A DNA stretch of 64,000 bases, from contig NZ_JALJRW010000011.1 in NCBI RefSeq assembly GCF_024519465.1, positions 83,961 through 147,960 of the forward strand, read 5' to 3'. Below are positions 17,000 through 26,720 of this stretch, piece by piece. Numbering within the stretch: the first letter of the stretch is position 1; every line of letters begins with the position of its first letter. The position numbers were made by a program, and so were the translations under genes. The notes beneath the pieces are model-generated. The model had not been told where the DNA came from. It saw nothing but the letters and a program-made list of their open reading frames with translations, and ran no database searches. This DNA comes from Stenotrophomonas sp. Ste86. Lineage in GTDB: Bacteria; Pseudomonadota; Gammaproteobacteria; Xanthomonadales; Xanthomonadaceae.

Positions 17000-18658
17000 T
17001 CAGCGGCGCCACCACGCGCTGGCCAACGAGAACAGACCGGCCGCGCCACTCACCCAGCTCCACACCGGTGCATCACCGAAGTACCAGCCGCCCGGCTGCA
17101 TGCCGTACAGCACCGCCGCGACGATCAGCAGGCCGACACCGGCGATCGCGGCGACCGCGCGCTTCTGCAGCTTCTGCAGGTTGGTGTTGAGCGCGACCAG
17201 GTCCTGCGAGCGCATCGACAGCTCGTGTCCGCCTTCCACCTGCTGCTTCAGCCAGGCGTGTACCAGGCGCGGCATGTCCGGGGTGTGGGTCATGATTTCC
17301 GGCAGCCGCTTGCGCAGCTCCTTCAGTACCCGGCGCGGGCTGTAACGCTCGCGCAGGATGCGTTCGAGCACCGGCCGGGCCACCGCCCAGATGTCCAGTT
17401 CCGGATCGAGCTGGCGGCCGACGCCTTCGATGTTGAGCAGGGTCTTCTGCAGCAGGATCAGCTGCGGCTGCAGGGTCAGTTCATAGCGCTGCGCCACGCG
17501 GAACAGCTTGATCAGCACTTCGGCCAGCGAAATCTGCGACAGCGGCCGGGTGAAGTAGGGTTCGCACACCGAACGCGCCGCCGCTTCCAGCTCGTCGATA
17601 CGCACGTTGCCCGGCATCCAGCCGGCTTCAACGTGGAGTTCGGCCATGCGCCGGTAATCCTTGTTGAAGATCGCCATGAAGTTCTCGGCCAGGTAGTACT
17701 GATCTTCCTGCGAGAGCTGGCCCATGATGCCGAAGTCCAGCGCGATGAAACGCGGGTTGTCGCGGCGCGCCGGGTCGAGGTCGACCCAGATGTTGCCGGC
17801 GTGCGCATCGGCGTGGAAGAAGTTGTCGCGGAACACCTGCGTGTAGAACACCCGCACGCCCTTGGCCGCCAGCGCCTTGCGGTCGATGCCGGCCTTGTCC
17901 AGCGCGACGATGTCATCCGACGGAATGCCCCACACCCGCTCCAGGGTCAGCGCGCGCTCGGCGGTGTGGCTCCAGATCACTTCCGGAACGTACAGGTCGT
18001 CCGAATCCATCCAGTTGCGGCGCAGCACGCTGGCGTTGGCGCCTTCGCGTTGCAGGTCAAGCTCGGCGGCCAGGGTGTTTTCGACCTCGGCCACCACTTC
18101 GCGCGGGCGGATCTTGTCGGCGCGCGGATGGGCGCGCTCGACCAGCGCAGCGGCCGAGGTGAGCAGCGCGATGTCGGCATCGATCTGCCGTTCGATATCC
18201 GGGCGCAGCACCTTGACCACCACTTGGCGACCATCGGCCAGCGTGGCCGCGTGGACCTGGGCGATCGAGGCCGAGGCCAGCGGCTGCAGGTCGAAGCTGG
18301 CGAACGCCTCGCTGACCGGGCGGCCGAGCGCCTGCTCGACGATGCGCTGGGCGGTCGCGCCGTCGAACGGCTTGACCCGGTCCTGCAGCAGGGTCAGCTC
18401 GTTGGCCACATCGGCCGGGATCAGATCGCGGCGGGTGGACAGGATCTGCCCGAACTTGACGAAGATCGGGCCGAGGTCCTGCAGCGCCAGGCGCAGCCGG
18501 GCACCGCGCGACTGCGCGGCGATATCGGCCGAGGCGCGCGGCACGAACGGCTTGGCCAGGCGCAGCCAGCGCTCCAGCGGGGTGTTCTGCAGCAGATCAT
18601 CCAGGCGGTAGCGCAGGATCACCCGGCCGATGCGGGTGGCGCGGAACATCGCCTTCAT
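17000..18658 (-). CDS. ubiB: UbiB, ABC1/ADCK-family kinase-like protein for ubiquinone biosynthesis
   Basis: 552 residues. The family's KxGQ motif is [15 protein letters not shown], followed by ASASIAQVH (Ala-rich loop replacing the kinase P-loop), ADAHAGNIW and LDFGIMG. Two membrane segments end the protein ([19 protein letters not shown] and a second, about 505-545), as in E. coli UbiB. Supports ubiquinone synthesis, probably by handling lipid intermediates. Overlaps the upstream ubiJ stop by ATGA. Confidence 0.95.
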   Translation of the reverse strand: MKAMFRATRIGRVILRYRLDDLLQNTPLERWLRLAKPFVPRASADIAAQSRGARLRLALQDLGPIFVKFGQILSTRRDLIPADVANELTLLQDRVKPFDGATAQRIVEQALGRPVSEAFASFDLQPLASASIAQVHAATLADGRQVVVKVLRPDIERQIDADIALLTSAAALVERAHPRADKIRPREVVAEVENTLAAELDLQREGANASVLRRNWMDSDDLYVPEVIWSHTAERALTLERVWGIPSDDIVALDKAGIDRKALAAKGVRVFYTQVFRDNFFHADAHAGNIWVDLDPARRDNPRFIALDFGIMGQLSQEDQYYLAENFMAIFNKDYRRMAELHVEAGWMPGNVRIDELEAAARSVCEPYFTRPLSQISLAEVLIKLFRVAQRYELTLQPQLILLQKTLLNIEGVGRQLDPELDIWAVARPVLERILRERYSPRRVLKELRKRLPEIMTHTPDMPRLVHAWLKQQVEGGHELSMRSQDLVALNTNLQKLQKRAVAAIAGVGLLIVAAVLYGMQPGGWYFGDAPVWSWVSGAAGLFSLASAWWRR

Positions 18659-19296
18659 GCGCGCACCTGGCGCAGGCGCTGTACCCGGGCGGCGATGCGT
18701 TCCACATCGTCGCGCATCACATCCACGTCGTCGTGGAAGGCTTCCAGTTCTGCTCGCGGTACCACGTCGCGGGACTCCTCGGTGACATATTCGGCGGCGC
18801 TGTGCGCCAGGTCGGACGCGCCACGGCGCGCATGCTGCAGCGCCGAGCGCAGGCTGTTGGCGATCTGCACGCCCAGCACCTCGCCGAACACGCGCACGAA
18901 CGGCTGCTGCCAGTCCGGATCGAAACGGCTGGCCAACTGCTGCAGGCGCCGGGCCAGTTCGGCATCGCCGGAGACCTTGACCCGCCCGGCCGGGGCGTCA
19001 CCGCCGCGCCGCGCATTGGCCAGGAACGGCAGCTGCGCAAGCACGCCGCCCAGGGTGCTGCGCACGGCCAGGTCCGGCTCCTGCTGCGCATCCACCGGGC
19101 CCACGGTCAGGCGCTCGCCGTCGACTCCGATACGCATCGCCAGCGAAGGGGATTCCAGGGTCAGCGCAATGTGCCGGCCATCCAGCGCACCCAGCGCGCT
19201 GCGCGTGTCCGGGTCCAGCGCCAGCGCGCGGTTGAGCGCCAGCTGCAGCGCATTGCCGGCCAGCGGTTTGAGGGAACTGAGGAAGGAACGGGCCAT
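18655..19296 (-). CDS. ubiJ: UbiJ, SCP2-domain ubiquinone biosynthesis accessory factor
   Basis: 213 residues. The N-terminal SCP2-like lipid-binding domain (about 15-120) is followed by a helical C-terminus with coiled-coil character ([28 protein letters not shown]). Length and direct coupling to ubiB match UbiJ (YigP), which organises the Ubi complex. Here the usual ubiE is not beside it. Confidence 0.9.
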   Translation of the reverse strand: MARSFLSSLKPLAGNALQLALNRALALDPDTRSALGALDGRHIALTLESPSLAMRIGVDGERLTVGPVDAQQEPDLAVRSTLGGVLAQLPFLANARRGGDAPAGRVKVSGDAELARRLQQLASRFDPDWQQPFVRVFGEVLGVQIANSLRSALQHARRGASDLAHSAAEYVTEESRDVVPRAELEAFHDDVDVMRDDVERIAARVQRLRQVRA

Positions 19297-19440
19297 CGTT
19301 GCATTCTACTCGGCCCATGGCAGCGTCGGACCGCCGTACGTGCGCCGAGGCTGACGCGAGCATGAAGGCCGGTTCCACTGCAGGCCGCTGACCGGTTCAT
19401 GCTATGGACCCACACACCAGGCGCAGGAGCGGCAACAGGC

Positions 19441-20541
19441 ATGGGCAAGACCCGGGTAGGCATCATTTTCGGTGGCCGTTCGGCCGAACACGAAGTATCA
19501 CTGCAGTCGGCCAGGAACATCGTGGACGCATTGGACAAGACGCGCTTCGACGTCACCCTGATCGGGATCGACAAGCAGGGCCAGTGGCATGTCAGCGACC
19601 CGCAGGCCTTCCTGCTGCACGCCGATGACCCGGCGCGGATCGCCCTGAACCGCTCGGGCATTGCGGTGGCCGTGCGCCCCGGGGTGGCGCGCCAGCAGCT
19701 GGTGCCGACCGATCCGGCCACCGCACTGGAGCAGATCGATGTCGTGTTCCCGATCGTGCACGGCACGCTGGGCGAGGACGGCTCGCTGCAGGGCCTGCTG
19801 CGCATGGCCAACCTGCCGTTCGTGGGCTCCGGCGTGCTCGGCTCGGCGGTGGCGATGGACAAGGACGTAGCCAAGCGCCTGCTGCGCGACGCCGGCCTGG
19901 CGGTGGCCCCGTTCGCCTGCTTCAACCGGGCCAGCGCAGCCAACGCCGATTACGCCGCGCTGGTCGCGCAGCTGGGCTCGCCGCTGTTCGTCAAACCGGC
20001 CAACCAGGGCTCGTCGGTCGGGGTGAGCAAGGTGGACAGCGCGCGGGAATTTCATGAGGCCCTCGCGCTGGCGCTGTCCTATGACCACAAGGCGCTGGTG
20101 GAAACGGCCATCGACGGCCGCGAGATCGAGTGCGCGGTGCTGGGCAACGACCGCCCCGAGGCCAGCGTGTGCGGCGAGGTGGTGGTGCACGACGCGTTCT
20201 ACTCGTATGACACCAAATACATCAGCGAGACCGGTGCGGACGTGGTGGTGCCGGCGGCCATCAGCGACGCCGACCAGCAGCGCATCGGCGACATCGCGGT
20301 GCGCGCCTACCAGGCGCTGGATTGCGCCGGTCTGGCGCGGGTGGATGTGTTCCTGACCCCTGCTGGCGAGGTGGTCATCAACGAGATCAACACCCTGCCC
20401 GGTTTCACTCGGATCAGCATGTATCCCAAATTGTGGGCGGCCAGTGGGCTCGATTACACGGCCCTGATCAGCCGCCTGCTGGACCTGGCCCTGCAACGGC
20501 ATGCGCAGGAGCAGGCGCTGCGCAGCTCGATCACCGCCTGA
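19441..20541 (+). CDS. ddlA: D-alanine--D-alanine ligase (DdlA type)
   Basis: 366 residues from the ATG at 19441, preceded by AGGAG. ATP-grasp enzyme joining two D-Ala for peptidoglycan: [21 protein letters not shown] at the start, [33 protein letters not shown] (ATP loop) and [20 protein letters not shown] (metal ligands) are all intact. Length fits the DdlA branch (364) and it is outside a division-cell-wall cluster, so it is probably the second, stand-alone ligase. Confidence 0.95.
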   Translation: MGKTRVGIIFGGRSAEHEVSLQSARNIVDALDKTRFDVTLIGIDKQGQWHVSDPQAFLLHADDPARIALNRSGIAVAVRPGVARQQLVPTDPATALEQIDVVFPIVHGTLGEDGSLQGLLRMANLPFVGSGVLGSAVAMDKDVAKRLLRDAGLAVAPFACFNRASAANADYAALVAQLGSPLFVKPANQGSSVGVSKVDSAREFHEALALALSYDHKALVETAIDGREIECAVLGNDRPEASVCGEVVVHDAFYSYDTKYISETGADVVVPAAISDADQQRIGDIAVRAYQALDCAGLARVDVFLTPAGEVVINEINTLPGFTRISMYPKLWAASGLDYTALISRLLDLALQRHAQEQALRSSITA

Positions 20542-20547
20542 TACGGC

Positions 20548-20581
20548 GACGGCCCGACGCGCTTTCGCACGCCGGGCCGTC
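20548..20581. terminator. Hairpin between ddl and the DUF1328 gene
   Basis: Arms GACGGCCCG/CGGGCCGTC (9 bp, perfect) enclose a 16-nt loop, 7 bp past the ddl stop and between convergent genes. There is no U-tract, so it is a factor-dependent or weak bidirectional terminator at best. Confidence 0.5.
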
Positions 20582-20639
20582 ACAAGGCAATGGCTGGGCA
20601 ACCCGCGCCGGAGAGAGGGAGCGCGGGCTGCCCGGCGGA

Positions 20640-20795
20640 CTAGCCTCGCTTGCGGAACATCGACACCACCGCCAGGATCAGGAACACCACGAACAGGATC
20701 CAGGCGATGTTGCTGGCGGCACCGGCGATGCCGGAGAAGCCAAGCACCGCCGCGATGATGGCGATGACAAAAAAGATAACGGCGTAATGCAGCAT
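20640..20795 (-). CDS. DUF1328 (YtjA-like) small membrane protein
   Basis: 51 residues from the ATG at 20795, [19 protein letters not shown] then [17 protein letters not shown]: two membrane helices, the exact plan of the YtjA/DUF1328 family, often stress-induced. Ends in a short basic tail (RKRG). The longer reading frame to 20846 is not needed. Confidence 0.9.
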   Translation of the reverse strand: MLHYAVIFFVIAIIAAVLGFSGIAGAASNIAWILFVVFLILAVVSMFRKRG

Positions 20796-20856
20796 GTCGA
20801 TCCTCGCGTAATGCGTGCCGGATTGGCGTGCTGCGATCTTCACCAAACCGCGGTGT

Positions 20857-21867
20857 TCAGGAAGTGATGGCGTCCTGTGCGCGCGATGAAGACTTCAGCC
20901 TCGTGAGGCCTTCGTCAATGCTCACCTGCGGCACGTAGCCGAAGTCCCGACGCGCCGGCGCCATGCTGTACCAATGCGGGGTGCACAGCTGCTCGGCGAG
21001 GAATCGGGTCATCGGCGGTTCGCCGCGCAGGCGCAACAGCGGCCACAGCCGCTCGGCCACCGCGCCGATGCGATAGGCGGTCCTGAAGCTGATCGACTTG
21101 TGCACCGCTGGCGCGCCGACGGCAGCCAGCAGCTTGTTGAGCAGCTCCTTCATCGGCAGCGGTTCGCCGTTGGAGATGAAGTAGGCCTTGCCCGCGCACG
21201 CCGCGCCCGGGGCGAGGTGTTCGAACGCCAGAAAGTGCGCCAGCGCGGCGTTGTCGATGTAGGTGGTATCGACCAGATTGCTGCCGTCCCCGACAAAGCG
21301 CAGCCGACCGGCGCGCGCGCGCTCGGCCAGGCGCGGCACCAGCTGCTGGTCGCCCGGCCCCCAGATCAGGCGCGGGCGCAGTGCCACGGTGGCCAGGGTG
21401 GCATCGTTGGCGGCCAGCACGCGCTGCTCGGCAAGGGTCTTGGTGGCCGCATACGGCGCCTGGAAGTCTTCGCCGTAGGGCACTTCATCGGCGCCCAGGC
21501 CTTCCACCGGGTGGGTGGCGCGATGGGTCACGCTCGGCGTGGAGGTGTAGACCAGCTTGCCCACGCCATGCGCGCGGCAGGCAGCGATCACGTTGTCGGT
21601 GCCGACCACGTTGGCCTGGAAATAGCTGTCATAACTGCCCCACGCGCCGGCCTTGGCGCCGTTGTGGAACACGGCATCGACCCCGGCCACCGCGTGGCGC
21701 ACCGCATCGGCATCGGCCAGGTCGCCGCGGATCTGGCCCACGCCCAGTGCGGCCAGCGGCGGATAGTCGCCGCGGTTGAAGCTGAGCACCTGATGGCCCC
21801 GCTGCACCAGCCCACGGCACAGCGCCTGCCCAAGGAAGCCACCCCCACCGGTCACCAGGATTTTCAT
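20857..21867 (-). CDS. oleD: OleD, NADPH-dependent 2-alkyl-3-ketoacid reductase
   Basis: 336 residues. Short-chain dehydrogenase/3beta-HSD fold: nucleotide motif VTGGGGFLG (about 5-13), TSTPS and YAATK (catalytic Tyr and Lys). In the olefin pathway OleD reduces the beta-keto acid made by OleA to a 2-alkyl-3-hydroxy acid. It starts within the oleC stop (ATGA, 21864-21867), so oleC and oleD are translated together. Confidence 0.95.
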   Translation of the reverse strand: MKILVTGGGGFLGQALCRGLVQRGHQVLSFNRGDYPPLAALGVGQIRGDLADADAVRHAVAGVDAVFHNGAKAGAWGSYDSYFQANVVGTDNVIAACRAHGVGKLVYTSTPSVTHRATHPVEGLGADEVPYGEDFQAPYAATKTLAEQRVLAANDATLATVALRPRLIWGPGDQQLVPRLAERARAGRLRFVGDGSNLVDTTYIDNAALAHFLAFEHLAPGAACAGKAYFISNGEPLPMKELLNKLLAAVGAPAVHKSISFRTAYRIGAVAERLWPLLRLRGEPPMTRFLAEQLCTPHWYSMAPARRDFGYVPQVSIDEGLTRLKSSSRAQDAITS

Positions 21868-23519
21868 GCGCGCGTGTCCACGTGGGTTGCGGCCCAGACA
21901 GCCAGCTTCTCGCGGCCGATCTTGGCGTTGTGGCGGATATCCACCGGGAAGCCGGGATGCATCAGGAACTGTTCGATGCGGGGGGTGTGCGGGTGTGCAT
22001 CGGCCTCGCGACGCAGGCGTTCGCGCAGCGCAGGGGTATCGGCACCGCCGGGTTGCAGCTCCACGCACAGCACCGGGCGCTGGCAACCCGCCGCACCGAC
22101 GCCGACCAGCGCGGTGCGGGCGATGCCGTCGAGCGCATTGAAGACCGGTTCGACCTGTTCGGTGTACATCGGCCCCTGCGCGGTTTCCAGGCGCTGGGTC
22201 TTGCGACCGCAGAACCACAGCCGACCCTGCGCATCGAAGTAGCCGACATCGCCCATGCGGTGCACTACGCGCGCGCTGCCATCGGCGAGCACTTCGCCGA
22301 TCTTGGCCGCGGCAGTGGCCTGCGGGCGGTTGAAGTAGCTGTCGGTCGCGGTGGGACCGGCCACGGTGATTTCGCCGACCTCGCCCACGCCCACCTCACG
22401 CACCTGCGACCAGTCCGGCAGCGGCGCGTCGTCGATGGCGATGATGCGCACCAGGTTGGGCGCCACCACGCGCCCGACGCAGGTGCCGGCCCCGGCTTCG
22501 GTGGCCTGGCGGGTGCTTTCCAGCTCGCGGCCTTCGATCACCGCCACCGGCAGGCACTCGGTGGCGCCGTACGGCGTCCAGAACTCGGCGTCGGCCGGCA
22601 GCAGACGGCGGATCCGGGCGACCACGTCCGGCGGCACCGGCGCGCCGGCCGAGGTCACCCGGCGCACGCCCGTCAGCGGCTGGCCGTGGTCGGCCAGCAC
22701 CCGCATCAGCGCCGGTGAACCGAACAGCTGGGTGATCCCGAAGCGGGCGATCGCATCGAGCAGCTTGCGCGGGTCGGCCTTGGCCGGGCGCGTCGGGTCC
22801 ATGTCCGGAATCACCGAGGTCAGGCCCAGCGCCGGATCGAACAAGGCGAACGGCGGGAAGGTCGGCAGGTCCACGCCACCGGGCTCCATGCCGAAGGCCG
22901 ACCGCAGCAGCTCCACCTGGCCCACGAAGTGCCGGTGGCGGTAGACCACGCCCTTGGGCACGCCGGTGGAGCCACTGGTGAACAGGATCGCGGCAACGTC
23001 GTCGCCCTCGGTGGACGCCATCGGCTGCGGCGCGCGCGCGCCCTCGGCCTCGATCCGGGCCAGCGTGGTGCCGCCCCAGCCCCAACGCCGGCCGACGGTC
23101 ACCAGGGTCTTCGCTCCCGGGCACCAGCGCAGCACCAGCCGCGCCACGTGGGCCAGGCCGATGCCGATGAAGGCCTGCGGCTGCGCCTCGTCCAGGCACT
23201 GTTTGAGGGCGCGCTTGTCGATACCGGGGTCGACCAGCACCGGCACTGCGCCGTTCTTGAACAACGCGAACATCAGCAGGAAGAACTCCGGCGAGGGCCG
23301 CACCATCACCACCGCGCGCACACCGCGGCCGATGCCGTGGGCAGCCAGGCCGGCGGCCATGGCGTCGCTGCGCGCGTTGAGGGTGCGGTAATCGAGGGTG
23401 ACGTCGTAGGCGGCCATGCCGCCTGCACCGGGCTTTCCGGGGCAGCGGATGGCGATCTGGTCGGGGCGTTCACGGGCCAGCTCGGGCAGGCGCGCGGCAA
23501 TGTTGGTGGCGGCGTTCAT
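21864..23519 (-). CDS. oleC: OleC, beta-lactone synthetase (AMP-ligase fold)
   Basis: 551 residues from the ATG at 23519. Adenylate-forming superfamily: P-loop [45 protein letters not shown] and a late Lys in NAKIGREKL. OleC cyclises the 2-alkyl-3-hydroxy acid to a beta-lactone with ATP. Identification rests on the fused order oleC-oleD and on oleA/oleB nearby, since the fold alone would suggest an acyl-CoA ligase. Its promoter must lie in the 23520-23622 gap shared with the divergent cysteine-cluster gene. Confidence 0.94.
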   Translation of the reverse strand: MNAATNIAARLPELARERPDQIAIRCPGKPGAGGMAAYDVTLDYRTLNARSDAMAAGLAAHGIGRGVRAVVMVRPSPEFFLLMFALFKNGAVPVLVDPGIDKRALKQCLDEAQPQAFIGIGLAHVARLVLRWCPGAKTLVTVGRRWGWGGTTLARIEAEGARAPQPMASTEGDDVAAILFTSGSTGVPKGVVYRHRHFVGQVELLRSAFGMEPGGVDLPTFPPFALFDPALGLTSVIPDMDPTRPAKADPRKLLDAIARFGITQLFGSPALMRVLADHGQPLTGVRRVTSAGAPVPPDVVARIRRLLPADAEFWTPYGATECLPVAVIEGRELESTRQATEAGAGTCVGRVVAPNLVRIIAIDDAPLPDWSQVREVGVGEVGEITVAGPTATDSYFNRPQATAAAKIGEVLADGSARVVHRMGDVGYFDAQGRLWFCGRKTQRLETAQGPMYTEQVEPVFNALDGIARTALVGVGAAGCQRPVLCVELQPGGADTPALRERLRREADAHPHTPRIEQFLMHPGFPVDIRHNAKIGREKLAVWAATHVDTRA

Positions 23520-23622
23520 CCGTTCATTGTCGCCGCTGCAGAAAAATCTTGCGCGGGCGGCCACGGCATGGAAAATTCGCGGCCTTCCCTCCTGCTCGAT
23601 TGCCGCCCAAGGCCGGTCCCCC

Positions 23623-24048
23623 ATGTCCCATCCCTGCCTCACCTGCGGCGCCTGCTGCACCCAGTACCGTGTGGCGTTCCACTGGATGGAATCGGACGAG
23701 GTCACCCCCGGCGGCGTGCCGCACGAACTGACCCAGGTGCTGGACCCGCACCGGCTGTGCATGCGCGGCACCCTGTCCAAGCCGGTCTACTGCGTGGCGC
23801 TGGATGCGGAGATCGGGGTCTATTCGCGCTGCAGCATCCACCCCAACCGCCCCAGCGTGTGCCGCGAAGTGGACGCCTCGTGGGAGTACGGCAAGGCCAG
23901 CCCGCAGTGCGACAAAGCGCGGGTAGCGCACGGCATGCCGGCCCTGACCCTGGCCGATTGGCGCTGGCGCGACGCGGCGGACAATGACGATGATCATCCC
24001 GACGACAACGGCAGCTCGCCGGCGCCGCAGGCGCCGATCGCGGCGTGA
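23623..24048 (+). CDS. YkgJ-family cysteine-cluster protein
   Basis: 141 residues. Carries spaced cysteines CLTCGACC near the start, C...C (RLCMRG, VYCVALD) and RCSIHPNRPSVCREV, the pattern of the zinc/iron-chelating YkgJ family. The C-terminus is acidic (DDDHPDDN). It lies between oleB and oleC on the opposite strand and splits the ole genes into two transcription units. Function unknown. Confidence 0.88.
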   Translation: MSHPCLTCGACCTQYRVAFHWMESDEVTPGGVPHELTQVLDPHRLCMRGTLSKPVYCVALDAEIGVYSRCSIHPNRPSVCREVDASWEYGKASPQCDKARVAHGMPALTLADWRWRDAADNDDDHPDDNGSSPAPQAPIAA

Positions 24049-24086
24049 GGGTGTGCGTCCGGGGGTGATGGCCCGGCGCGAAGGGC

Positions 24087-24180
24087 AGCCGACCAACGGT
24101 CGGCTCTACGGGTGGGTTCCGACCCGATCAAACGTCGGTACCCACCGGTTGCTGGGTAGGTGACGACCGTTGGTCGTTAC
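24087..24180. repeat. SMAG/REP palindromes between the cysteine-cluster gene and oleB
   Basis: An inverted SMAG unit (24087-24109, AGCCGACC-AAC-GGTCGGCT then CTAC), a longer hairpin 24110-24147 (GGTGGGTTCCGAC / GTCGGTACCCACC), and a forward GTAG unit with arms GACGACC/GGTCGTT (24156-24180). They fill the gap between two convergent genes and may also end transcription. Confidence 0.85.
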
Positions 24181-24185
24181 CGCGG

Positions 24186-25076
24186 TCAAATCGGGTTTGC
24201 GTCCAAAAACGCGCGGATCTTCGGCACCAGGATCTCGTGCTTGTCTTCCAGCACGTAATGCCCGGCATCCTCGAAGGCATGCACCTCGGCCTGCGGCAGC
24301 GCGGCCTGGAAGCCTGCCAGGAAGTGATGGTCGAACACGAAGTCGCGCAGGCCCCAGCCGATGAAGGCGGGGCGGTCGGCGTACGACGGCAACGTCTTGC
24401 CGGAGCGCTCCAGCAACGACCACGCCTTGTCGGCCGGCGACAGGGGGATGTCCTGCATGAAGCGGATGGTGCTGATGCGGTTGGCGTAGCTGTTGTACGG
24501 CGACACGTATGCGCGGCGTACGTCGGCCGGCATCTTGCGCTCCACGCCCAGCCACGAGGCACCGGCGGAGAACGCGTTGAAGGTGCGGATGATCCACTCC
24601 CCCACCGTCCAGTGACGGCCCAGCGCGATCTGCCACGGCATTTTCTTCGCGGCCGGCATCGGGAATGCCGCCGTGTTGAGCACCACCAGGCGCTTGACCT
24701 GCGCGTGGTGCGACAGCGCCCAGCCAAAGCCGATCATGCCGCCCCAGTCGTGCACGGCCAAGGTCACCGGGCCGGTGATGCCCAGGTGCTTGAGCAGCAC
24801 GTCCAGGTCGTCCACGCGCGACTGCAGCGTGTAGTCGTAATGCGCGTCATCGGGCTTGTCCGACAGGCCCATGCCGATGTGGTCGGGCACGATGCAGCGG
24901 TACTTGTCCGACAGCCCCGCCACCAGCGTGCGCCAGTAATAGCTCCACGACGGGTTGCCGTGGACCATCACCACCACCTCGCCATCGCGCGGACCTTCGT
25001 CGAGATAGTTCATCGACAGGCCGGGGCGCACCTCGAAGCGGTGCGGATGAGCGGGGTAACCGGGAAGCTGGGGCAT
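24186..25076 (-). CDS. oleB: OleB, beta-lactone decarboxylase (alpha/beta hydrolase)
   Basis: 296 residues from the ATG at 25076. Haloalkane-dehalogenase-like fold: oxyanion HGNPSW, nucleophile Asp in VHDWGGMIGFG, and the late His in DAGHYVLED. OleB converts the OleC beta-lactone to a cis-olefin and CO2. The haloalkane-dehalogenase resemblance alone would mislead; the ole context decides. It follows oleA by 61 bp with a terminator-like hairpin between. Confidence 0.93.
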   Translation of the reverse strand: MPQLPGYPAHPHRFEVRPGLSMNYLDEGPRDGEVVVMVHGNPSWSYYWRTLVAGLSDKYRCIVPDHIGMGLSDKPDDAHYDYTLQSRVDDLDVLLKHLGITGPVTLAVHDWGGMIGFGWALSHHAQVKRLVVLNTAAFPMPAAKKMPWQIALGRHWTVGEWIIRTFNAFSAGASWLGVERKMPADVRRAYVSPYNSYANRISTIRFMQDIPLSPADKAWSLLERSGKTLPSYADRPAFIGWGLRDFVFDHHFLAGFQAALPQAEVHAFEDAGHYVLEDKHEILVPKIRAFLDANPI

Positions 25077-25090
25077 GCAATCGCACCTGT

Positions 25091-25116
25091 AAAAAGGGCC
25101 GGTAGTACCGGCCCTT
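25091..25116 (-). terminator. Terminator-like hairpin between oleA and oleB
   Basis: The palindrome AAGGGCCGGTA-G-TACCGGCCCTT (25094-25116) is followed on the minus strand by TTTTT. It lies 21 bp after the oleA stop and about 15 bp before the oleB start, so it could attenuate read-through and lower oleB expression relative to oleA. Confidence 0.65.
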
Positions 25117-25137
25117 GGATTCAACGTAGCGGTCTTG

Positions 25138-26154
25138 TTACCAGACCACTTCGGCCATCGAGCAGTTCAGGCCCGAGCCGATACCGAGCAGCGCGATGCG
25201 ATCGCCCTTCTTCAGCCGGCCCAGTTCCTTGAGCTTGCTCAGCACGATCGGCACCGAGGCCGGACCGATGTTGCCGTGCTCGCCGAAGATGGTCATGACC
25301 TTCTTCGGGTCGATGCCGAAGTTCTTGATGAACGCGGCGGTGTGCGGCTGGCTCACCTGGTGGATGACGAACTGGTCCAGTTCGTCCACCGCCCAGCCCA
25401 GCGCTTCGCGTGCAGCCACGAACGTCTTCTGGGCCAGCTTGATGCCCTCGATCAGCAGCATGCGGGTGTCGGTGACCATGCGGTCCAGGTTGCCGCGGCA
25501 CAGCTGGTTCCACTCGGTGGCCGAGCGGGTCACGCCACCGCGGTAACGCGGCGCGTCGGGCACCAGTTCGGTACGCGCCATCACCATGGCGGCGGCACCG
25601 CAGCCCAGGGTCAGCGCGGCCATCTCGTTGCGGAAGTCATCGGCGGTCACGCCCGGCAGGGCCATGCGCTCGAGGGTCTTCTCGTAGACCAGGTTGGCGG
25701 TTTCGCCATCGACGATCAGCGCGTAGTCGATCTCACCGCGCTCAAGCATGCGCGCAGCGATGTCCATGCCATTGATGAAGGCCAGGCAGGCGTTGGCGAC
25801 GTCGAAGGTCATGCACTCATCGCCCACGCCCAGGTTGCCCGAGACGATGCTGGCGGTGGACGGCTCCAGATAGTCGCGGCTGACCGAGGTGTTGACCAGC
25901 AGGCCGATCTTGTCGGCGCCGATCCCGGCATCTTCCAGCGCCTTGCGGGCGGCCAGGGTCGCCGCATCGGAGGCGAGCATGTCCGCATCCCACAGACGAC
26001 GGGCGTGGATGCCGGCGATATCGCCGAGCACGTCGGTACGGATGCCCAGACGATCCAGCGTCGGCTGCAGACGTTCGTTGATTTCCTTGGACGTCAGCGT
26101 GTGCGGCGCGTCGATGTGCGCCAGGCCGGCGATAGAGACATTCTTGAAGAGCAT
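25138..26154 (-). CDS. oleA: OleA, thiolase-family acyl-CoA condensing enzyme
   Basis: 338 residues. Joins two fatty acyl-CoA chains head to head to a 2-alkyl-3-keto acid. Cys 123 (ANACLAF), Glu 97 (DYLEPST), His 265 (VIHQVS) and Asn 295 (GEHGNIGPAS) match the four catalytic positions of Xanthomonas OleA (numbered 143, 117, 285 and 315 in the tagged crystal protein, a constant shift of 20). Resembles FabH but with these OleA-specific residues. A TACAAT box on the minus strand at 26189-26194 is a likely -10 element. Confidence 0.96.
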   Translation of the reverse strand: MLFKNVSIAGLAHIDAPHTLTSKEINERLQPTLDRLGIRTDVLGDIAGIHARRLWDADMLASDAATLAARKALEDAGIGADKIGLLVNTSVSRDYLEPSTASIVSGNLGVGDECMTFDVANACLAFINGMDIAARMLERGEIDYALIVDGETANLVYEKTLERMALPGVTADDFRNEMAALTLGCGAAAMVMARTELVPDAPRYRGGVTRSATEWNQLCRGNLDRMVTDTRMLLIEGIKLAQKTFVAAREALGWAVDELDQFVIHQVSQPHTAAFIKNFGIDPKKVMTIFGEHGNIGPASVPIVLSKLKELGRLKKGDRIALLGIGSGLNCSMAEVVW

Positions 26155-26268
26155 CAGTTAGCGCCAAGGCTCAGGCAAAGGGGGCGCTATTGTAAGCCGG
26201 CCTTGCCTTCACCGCACCTTTACGAATTCACGCTTGGGCGTATGGTGCGCGGCCGGGCGCTGAAGGGT

Positions 26269-26586
26269 TCAGCGAGGCGGGCACTGGAAGGCCAGGAAAC
26301 GCTGGCTGCCATCGGCCGGCTGGCCACTGGCCTGGACGGCATTGGCCCCGGCGCTGGGGGCTTCATTGCGTGCCAGGGTTTCCAGTTCTTCCTGCACGCG
26401 CAGGGGGTTGCGGTTGTAGAAGGCCACCTTGCTCTTGACCGTCACCACCACCTCGCCCTTGCTCTGGCAGCCGCTCGGCACCTGGCCGGGAGGCAGCACG
26501 CGCACGGTCTTGCCTACCGGTTCGATCGGCACCCACGTGCAGGCGGTGGCGCTGAGGGTGAGCAGGGAAAGCAGAAGAACGCGCAT
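26269..26586 (-). CDS. DUF4156-type small lipoprotein
   Basis: 105 residues. Lipoprotein signal with lipobox LSATAC, then the DUF4156 pattern CQSKGEVVVTVKSKVAFYNRN, ELETLARNEA and GANAV. Predicted to be anchored in the outer membrane; function unknown. Stands between oleA and the M16 peptidase on the same strand. Confidence 0.88.
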   Translation of the reverse strand: MRVLLLSLLTLSATACTWVPIEPVGKTVRVLPPGQVPSGCQSKGEVVVTVKSKVAFYNRNPLRVQEELETLARNEAPSAGANAVQASGQPADGSQRFLAFQCPPR

Positions 26587-26652
26587 GTGGGAGACCTGGC
26601 TGGGCGACGAGAAAGGAGTGTGCGGGAAACGGCTGAATCGGGGGTGATGGGG

Positions 26653-26720
26653 TGCCGGGCCGAAGCCCGGCCCCCTGCTTCGGCAGGTCAGCGAGGTTGC
26701 CGGCCAGCGGCCGGCACTAC
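26653..26720. repeat. REP palindromes overlapping the end of the M16 gene
   Basis: Hairpin GCCGGGC-CGAA-GCCCGGC (26653-26670), and an inverted GTAG repeat with arms TGCCGGCC/GGCCGGCA ending CTAC at 26720. The second overlaps the last codons of the M16 peptidase gene (stop at 26688) and encodes its C-terminal residues. Confidence 0.8.

Noticed and set aside
24110..24180. Possible CRISPR-like repeats near oleB
   Set aside because: The repeats are palindromic GTAG/SMAG units of unequal spacing with no unique equal-length spacers and no cas genes.
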